Shown: piece by piece, positions 57,090 through 64,000 of the stretch | Layout: each line of letters starts with the position of its first letter | Numbering within the stretch: the stretch's first letter is position 1 | NCBI GenBank assembly: GCA_028023455.1 | Contig: JAQFVV010006632.1 | Coordinates: 122,001-186,000, forward strand | DNA: 64,000 nucleotides | From: Epiperipatus broadwayi | Taxonomy: Eukaryota; Onychophora; Udeonychophora; Euonychophora; Peripatidae | Direction of reading: 5' to 3' | Notes under the pieces: generated by a model | Databases searched by the model: none | Seen by the model: only the letters and a program-made list of their open reading frames with translations | Told to the model about the DNA's origin: nothing | Translations under genes and position numbers: made by a program

Positions 57090-59025
57090 ATGTATTAGTA
57101 GATTTTGGACATGATTCAGATTTAAATGAAATTAATATGAAAATAACTGATACACTTTTAAAAACTGCAACAAAGATAGCTAGTAGAAAAAAGCAACAAT
57201 TGACCAGTAAAATTTCTACTGAGACTAGAGAATTTATGAAGAAAAGAAGGAATATGAAGATATACAAAAATGATGCATTAAAAAGGATTGAATATCTCGA
57301 AATTTATAAAATGATGCGGAAAAGAGTTGAAAATGATATAAGAAAATATAACTGTGAACTAGTAGGGAAATCTGTAGAAGAGAATAAAAGTCTCAAGAGT
57401 GTAAAGCAACATTAGGTATTGGTAGGATATTTATATCTGCAATAAGAAAAAAAGATGGAATTATTACTAAAAAAAGAGATGACATCATGAAATGGGTAGA
57501 AGACTTCTATCAGTAATTATATAGTAATAAAGAACAAGTACCTCCTATATTTATTATATCTTCCAAATTGGCCAGAGTTTTAAATGAAGAATTGAGACAT
57601 TCAATTAAATTTATGAAGAAAGGAAAAGCTTCAGGTAATGATGGAATTATAACTGATATATTAAAAGAAGCATGTGAAGAAATAGAATTTTTTTTAGCAA
57701 AATTATATACCAAATGTCTAAATGATAAAGATATACCAGATGATTGGAAGAATGCAGTATTATTAATATTTTTAAAAGGTGATAAAGAAGATATTAGGAA
57801 TTACAGATCTATCAGCGTTTTTCCAGTTTTATACATATTTTTTACCAAGATAATTACAACTCTTCTACAAAAAACATTGGATTTCTACCAACCAAGAGAA
57901 CAAGCTGGATTTAAAAATCGTTTTACTACAGGAGATCATATCCAGGTATTGAGAGAAGTTATAGAAAGGACAAATGAATATGAGTGGTCATTATGCTTTG
58001 GATTTGTAGATTATGAAAAGGCATTTGATTCTATAAACATTTCCTCCTGATTAAAACATTGGATCATCAAGATATAGATCCAGGATGTCATATTTTGAAA
58101 AATATAATGATACTAGGAAAGTCAACATTGAGAAGGGGTGTAAGTCATGGTGACTCCATATCTTCAAAACGTTTTACAGCAGTGCTGCAAGAAGTATTTT
58201 GTGGATGAAAATGAGAAGCTAAAGAAGTGAAAGTAAATGGAGAGTATTTAAGTCATTTAGATTTTGCCGATGATGTAGTTGTTTTTGCAAATAATGCTGA
58301 GCTGCAGGAAATATTGCAGGAGTTATCAGATGAAAGTAGGAAAGTAGGATTAAAGATAAATGTTAAAAAAGACTAAAGTAATGTTCAATAGATTTTCTCA
58401 AAATATGAAAATAAAGATTGATTATGATGAGTTAGAAGAAGTTAACAGCTACAAATACCTTAGTCAGATTATTAATACAGATGGAAACATAATGAATGAA
58501 ATTAATCATAGAATTAAACTTGTTTGGAGTGCTTTTGGTAGAAGTAATTTGATACTAAAAGGAAATATGCCTATGTGTTTGAAAAGGAAGGTTTTTAATA
58601 AATGTGTTTTACCAGTTCTTATTTATGGATCTAAGACTTAGACCCTTAATAAAAGATCAATGCAGAGACTTCAGATCACTCAAAGAAGTATGGAGAGATG
58701 CATGTTAGGAGTAACAAGAAGAGATCGAAAATGCATTATATGTGTAAGAGAACAAACAGGTGTTACTGACCTCATTGAAAAAATTAAAAAACTGAAGTGG
58801 GATTGGGCTGGGCATATTGCTAAAAGAGTTGATAATAGATAGACAATTGAAATCTTAAACGGGATTCCAAGAGATTGTAAAAGACCCAGAAAAAGACCAC
58901 ATGTGAGATGGATGGATAAAATAAGAAAATGTGCATGGGTGGTATGGAGAAGAGAAGCTAAAGATCGGAGATGGATTGAACTTGGAGAGACCTTCTTTCT
59001 GCAGTGGATTGATGGTTGATGATGA
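57090..59025 (+). pseudogene. RTE-like non-LTR retrotransposon, 5'-truncated, RT with several stops
   Basis: The longest RTE copy here. The endonuclease is missing. The linker (57100-57415) is Lys-rich. The RT frame shows GKASGNDGIITDILKEA, WKNAVLLIFLKGDKEDIRNY, REQAGFKNRFTTGDHI, motif A FGFVDYEKAFDSIN, motif B RRGVSHGDSIS and motif C HLDFADDVVVF (about 58252-58284), then SYKYLSQIINTDGN and the C-terminal blocks also found at 35957. Stops near 57413, 58048, 58204, 58373, 58639 and 58840 and shifts between pieces make it inactive. The end GATGGTTGATGATGATGATG is the RTE-type tail. The assignment to RTE rests on the C-terminal layout and tail. Confidence 0.85.
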
Positions 59026-59665
59026 TGATGACATCAGGATAATTTCTGCGACAACACTAATAGTTATGGTCAATTATATATGAAAATATGACTATTTTCT
59101 TCTTCAGGTAATGATTTCAATAATCTTCGAGGTAAAATATCAGAAATCGAAGATAGGAAATAAGAAATAGATACATAGATTAGGATATAAGTAATGGATA
59201 ATTAGGTGGATAAGTAGATGGATAAATACATGAATAATTAGTTGGATTGTTTAATAAGTAAATGGATGTTTAGGAAAATTTGAAGCAGATAGGTAGATAG
59301 ATCGCAGACAGACGAATAACAGACCGATAAATAAATAGATAGATAAATAAATAAATAAATAAAAGAAGGAAGAGAGTAAAAATATAGATAGTGAAGATGA
59401 TATAAATTTAAATAAGTAGGTAGCCAAATATGAAGGAATGTGGAAGATAAGTAGATAGAGGGAAAATAAGTAGATAGAGATGGATAGGTAATGATTGTAG
59501 ATATATACAAGTAGTAGTTAATTATATTAACAGTTGATAGTAGGGGAAAAGGTAAAAAGGAACAGAATAGTTAGATAGGTAGATAGTTTGATGGATAAAT
59601 TAAAAAGTTGGAAGATGAATAGATAGGATATTATAGTTGATAAGTAAATAAGCAATCAAATAGAA
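59026..59665. repeat. Degenerate GATA/GATAAATA tract
   Basis: From about 59150 the sequence is an impure mix of GATAGATA, AATAAATA and GTAGATAG words that grades into the pure GATA array. Confidence 0.85.
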
Positions 59666-60230
<565 letters not shown>

Positions 60231-60795
60231 GTTCAGTTAGAATCAAAAGATAAATGGAAAATATGTTGATGGTAATTGGACAGATGTGCAAATAAGTAAC
60301 GATAAAACAATACATTTTCAATGTATATTAATAATTTTTTTACAGAAATATTATTCATTAAGATCTTTAAATGTGGGTCTGCATATATATATTAAGTTCT
60401 ATGACTAAAAGCAGGTTGAGGTAAGGAACGATGTATCCATCATCGATTAACATCCACTGTATCCCTTTAGATCAAGGCTGCATAAAGTTATTCGTGAACC
60501 ACGTCCCGCTATGCAGAAACGCAAGTTTTTTTAAAATATCCTTTTGTCGACAGTATGCAATACTTTTAAAACAGCTATAAAAAAACAGGTGACAATCTTA
60601 TCATCATCATCAGTCACTGTAGGGGGGGGGGATTGTTTGCCGTCTTCTTGTTCTTTGAATCTTTTTAAAAACAGTATATACTCTTGGGTCAATCTAATTC
60701 AAAATTATTTTATTTACAACACGGTATGACTATAAAAGTATAAACACTTGTTGAAAAACAATTTTTTAGGATTAAAAAAAATATATATTGTCTTT
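60231..60795. other. AT-rich DNA, nothing recognised
   Basis: A poly-G run of 10 lies at about 60622-60631, after ATCATCATCATC. No gene. Confidence 0.4.
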
Positions 60796-60877
60796 CATTG
60801 GTGGTCGAGAGGTCAGCGCGACTGCCTTGCACTTGCAGGCAGTTGCCCGGGTTGCGGGTTCGCGTCCCGGCCGATGC
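60796..60877 (+). tRNA. tRNA-like sequence, probably SINE head or pseudogene
   Basis: A 7-bp acceptor stem CATTGGT/GCCGATG (two G-T pairs) closes an 82-nt unit. It has a D-arm GGTCGAGAGGTCAGCGCG, an anticodon-like stem ACTGCC/GGCAGT with an oversized loop, a variable part, and a box B GGTTCGCGTCCC. The loop is too long for a standard anticodon, so no amino acid is assigned. Confidence 0.6.
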
Positions 60878-62049
60878 TATGACACTTAATAAAAAAAAAA
60901 ATATTAAAAAATAGAAAGGCAATTTTGAAAAATTATAAAAAAAAATAATTGAATGATTTTACTGAACGGAAGTTCATAAGAATGGTCGAGCGCCGGAAAT
61001 AGGAGAGCGGTCGCGATCCACAGACTATTAACTTTATTATTTGTAAGCGCATAGCAGTACATTTTAAAAGTAATCTCATCTACATTTATTACATGATCAA
61101 TTTTGGGAGAGGTCAAATTCACTTTTGACCATTAATTAAGTAGTATCCCTGCCACCCCTACCCATATAAACCAAGACAAAGTTTTTGTTCTTGTATTTTT
61201 CTCAGTTGGGAGAAAAATATTCATCTTTACTCTTCAGACAGAATCTCTAATCGCTGGATATGTTTAGAAAATATTATATCTTATTATTTTAAATATTCTT
61301 TACTTTACTTTACCCATAAATAAAACATTTAGCAAATACTACACGTATGAGAAAAAAAAATCACGAAACCTTTTTCTTTCCTACAGCTTAAATCAATGTT
61401 ATATTTACAAAAGCTTTTTATATTGATTTATTTGAGCTAATAGACATTCTATATTGATTTTAAATTGTTTTCTTTTAGAAAAGAATGTTTAGAATGTTTA
61501 TACTATAATTGATTATAGGTGAGGTTTTTTTTATTGATAACAAAGTGGATTGCTGAAAGATTTGTGTGAAAAACTGAGATAGTTAAAATAAAATATAAAA
61601 AAAATCATTGTAAGACGAATAGCAATTAACAAGTAATACAAGAGATAACTTTTAAATATACTGTCAATAATGGTTAGTTGAGTCGAATATTTTTAAAGAA
61701 AAAATGAATATTTTTAGAAGCAAAGTATGTTTGTACGATATTAATTAAACTTCAAATAAATATATGAAAACTACTATTTAGTCTAATGATTAAAATAACA
61801 ATAATAATGATAATAAAATTGTTTATCATTCGGGATTCATTGGACGTTCAAGCACCGAAAGTCACGGCTAGAGATATTTATGAAGTCTGTTATAGCATTA
61901 AAATCTTCAGGACCGGTCTAGCAGTAATGTCTGCATTTAAAACTTCTAAAAAAAAATGTTCATTTTGAAATTCTGTTCTGGATAAAATGGAATACATATT
62001 CTTAGGGAATTGGGGGAAATCTTTAAAAGTTTCAGTATGTATTAAATAG
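60878..62049. other. AT-rich DNA, nothing recognised
   Basis: No gene. A short patch near 60970-61020 is richer in G and C. The 60-codon frame at 61786-61968 shows no domain. Confidence 0.4.
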
Positions 62050-62445
62050 ATTGGGTCCTGTACATGAGGGGTCAGATTGACCTTAGGTCAACATGGGTGT
62101 GACAATAATCTCAGCCTCAGGATGGCCTTTGAGCATTCCATCATCATATTTTCAATTGGATGGACGGTTGAAGAGTTGGAGTGTGGAGTAGATTGAAACC
62201 TGTCCATTAAAGTATGAGGATTGGCTATCTTAATATATATCTGAGCACTTATAGCATATATGTGTAGAGATGGTAATCTGGACCAACTGATAATTGCTGG
62301 TTTAGCATGAAATACGTATATTGGTGATTATTTATCTTTTCAACATATACAGTATGTGTTCAAGTGTATCAGTGTTATGAGATAGTGTGGAGAGTGGTGG
62401 GTGGTGTGAAAGTTTGTGCTCATATACCCTATATAGTATCAGTTA
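62050..62445 (+). repeat. Hammerhead-bearing dispersed repeat (family A), near full length
   Basis: The plus-strand unit reads GAGGGGTCAGATTGACC, CAACATGGGTGTGACA, GTTGAAGAGTTGGAGTG, CCTGTCCATTAAAGTATG, the hammerhead, a TAGTATGAGATAGTG-like word, and ends near GAAAGTTTGTGCTCATATA, which corresponds to the tRNA box B-like end of other copies. It serves as the reference for this family. Confidence 0.8.
62282..62325 (+). ncRNA. Hammerhead ribozyme motif, family A copy 5
   Basis: ACCAA, CTGATAA, TTGCT-loop-AGCAT, GAAA, TACGTA, TA, TTGGT. Stem I is perfect and GAAA intact. One core G is A (CTGATAA for CTGATGA) and the outer stem II pair is lost. Confidence 0.7.
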
Positions 62446-62665
62446 AAATAAAAAGAGTGAATTGAATTAATTAAATGTTGCCGGAAAGAAATAAAACAAA
62501 AAAAAATATTTTCGAACTCTCTTAATGAATAACATTCCTGTAGTTTAATTTTCACGACATCATTCACAGACAAGGTAGGGGCCGGTTTTTATTCAACTTT
62601 AACAACTTGTGGAGGGGTGTAATCATAAACATATGACCCAAAATGTAAAAAAGATGTATAATCTC

Positions 62666-62708
62666 CTAAGATGCACATTTTGTGTTGAACCAGTATTCAA
62701 CAGTTGGC
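62666..62708 (-). ncRNA. Hammerhead-like motif, family B left
   Basis: Minus strand GCCAA, CTGTTGA, ATACTGGTTCAACAC, AAAATG. The core is altered in both boxes. Confidence 0.35.
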
Positions 62709-63118
62709 CCATACTACAATTTCTTACACATATCTTTACCATCTTCACTATATGTAGATAACCAATTACTACAGTTTAATTGAAAAGTGTCAGACTTACT
62801 ACCCTGATTATTTTGCCACAAAATACCTGGTGAAACTATATTAATATTTTTTTATTAGTCATTCATTAGACTAGAGGTTAACTAGTCCCTACTGTGTGTA
62901 ATAGAGGTGTGAAAATTACATTATAGAAACATTATTTATTAAGTGGTTAATCTCTAGTCTAATAAATGACTAATAAAAATTATTAATATGCTTCTATCAA
63001 GTGGTTTGTTTCAAAGTTGCAAGGCAGTAAGTTTGCCATTTATCAGTTAAACTGTATTAATTGGCTATCTGCATATACCGAACCATGATAAACATATGTG
63101 TAAGAAATTAGGATCTGG

Positions 63119-63162
63119 GCCAACTGATGGGTGCTGGTTCACTATGAAACATGGTTCTTGGG
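63119..63162 (+). ncRNA. Hammerhead-like motif, family B right
   Basis: GCCAA, CTGATGG, GTGCTGGTTCACTAT, GAAA, CATGG, then CTTGG. GAAA is intact, and the last base of the first core box is G rather than A. Confidence 0.5.
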
Positions 63163-63200
63163 AATCGTACAACTTTTTTACATGATTTTGGTAATATGTT

Positions 63201-63350
63201 TATAATTACACTCCTATACAAGGTATTAAAAGTAGATAGAAGCCAGTCCCTATCATGTGGAATTGGTGTAGTGAAAATTATGCTACAGAAACCTTATTCA
63301 TTAAGTAGATAATCTCCAGTCTAATGAATAACTAATAAAAAATATTAATA
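63201..63350 (+). repeat. Direct repeat of the 62.9-kb segment
   Basis: 63255-63350 repeats 62900-62995 (GTGAAAATTA, AGAAAC.TTATT, ATTAAGT, AATCTC.AGTCTAATGAATAA) in the same orientation. Confidence 0.7.
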
Positions 63351-64000
63351 TTTTCTTACCTTTTTGTGAACAAAAAAAAAAAAAGGAGAGAGAACGCACT
63401 CTAAAATTTATTTCACTTCATTTCTGAAAATAACGTTCTGTCCTAAGATATTTTCATAAGATTATTCCACCATTTTAAAAAGTTTCCAATTTAACTTTAA
63501 AATATAGAGTTAAGCTACAAAACATTCCAACATTTTCAAGAGGATTTGAATTCAAACTTACCTAAATATTTTGCAGCTAAATAAATGGCAAAAATTATTA
63601 TAAAATACTTGTATACAGGGATAGAAATTAGCTGCACTGATAAATATTTCTATGAGTTGGAGCAAATCCCTGAGTACTGGCTATAAAAATCCAATGTCAT
63701 CTACCATCAAAATAATTCCTATTGTGTAGGAATATTATATTGGTCTGCAGTTCATCTCTTATTTTGGTTAGTAATTAAAGAACAACATTAACAGTAGTGG
63801 CATATCATACAGCTATTTGAATTGTCTTGTATGTAAGGTTACAATACAGAGTTTAATTTCTACTTATTTTAACATCCTTGCATGTGCATATCTCCAAATG
63901 TCAAATATATAAAGTCTTAGGCAAAGGTGAAAGTAGATTCATTTTTTATTTATATTGTGGGTGACTTTGATATTAGATACATTGCATTAATATACTCAAC
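63351..64000. other. AT-rich DNA, nothing recognised
   Basis: No gene or repeat was recognised up to the end of the window. Confidence 0.4.

Larger units (their letters stand above)
62560..63200. repeat. Fold-back with diverged hammerheads (family B)
   Basis: 62640-62830 is the inverse of 63000-63190 (shared: TTGAACCAGTATTC/GGTGCTGGTTCA, TTTCTTACACATAT, AATTACTACAGTTTAA). The centre (62850-62990) is itself an inverted pair around ATTAGTCATTCATTAGACT. The hammerhead flanks resemble family A, so this is a diverged relative. Confidence 0.65.

Overview
The window reads as intergenic nuclear DNA of an animal, most likely an invertebrate, and it is made mostly of transposable elements and simple repeats. 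The base composition is very AT-rich. I see Penelope-like elements (PLEs) with GIY-YIG nucleases, RTE-like and other non-LTR retrotransposons, long LTRs, a hAT-type MITE, tRNA-derived repeats, hammerhead-ribozyme motifs, and long ATT, TA, GATA and TAC microsatellites. I cannot name the species. No intact host gene was recognised, and almost every protein-like stretch is a fragment of a mobile element.

Layout. 1-8.4 kb: a polypurine tract, two decayed gag-like reading frames, and a tandem duplication carrying TATA-like boxes. 8.7-14.2 kb: two broken LINEs in opposite orientation, both bounded by ATT microsatellite, then a 252-bp element with perfect 51-bp inverted ends between further ATT arrays. 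16.4-19.2 kb: a fold-back element with a tRNA-like promoter, a truncated RTE copy and a dispersed repeat. 19.2-29.9 kb: one large minus-strand LTR element with LTRs of about 3.3 kb and an interior that encodes only an acidic/basic gag-like protein, so it resembles a LARD. 30.2-32.0 kb: a probable solo LTR.

34-47 kb is dominated by fold-backs: an old PLE palindrome with an RTE copy inserted in it, a 1.6-kb palindrome, a family of short repeats carrying hammerhead ribozymes, and a well-preserved 3.9-kb PLE palindrome flanked by a 12-bp direct repeat. 48-51 kb: a second solo LTR with the same termini as the large element. 52.5-53.0 kb: a hAT MITE with an 8-bp target duplication. 54-60 kb: fold-back, trinucleotide array, LINE remnant, a long RTE pseudogene and a large GATA array. 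62-63.4 kb: further hammerhead-bearing repeats.

Two themes stand out. First, hammerhead-like sequences occur at about fourteen places in several unrelated-looking repeats. One family has a 44-nt motif whose copies each carry one or a few different lesions while their consensus looks intact, so it resembles a retrozyme. Second, LTR elements repeatedly sit inside TA microsatellites and LINEs inside ATT microsatellites, which suggests microsatellite-biased integration. Percent identities given here are by eye.
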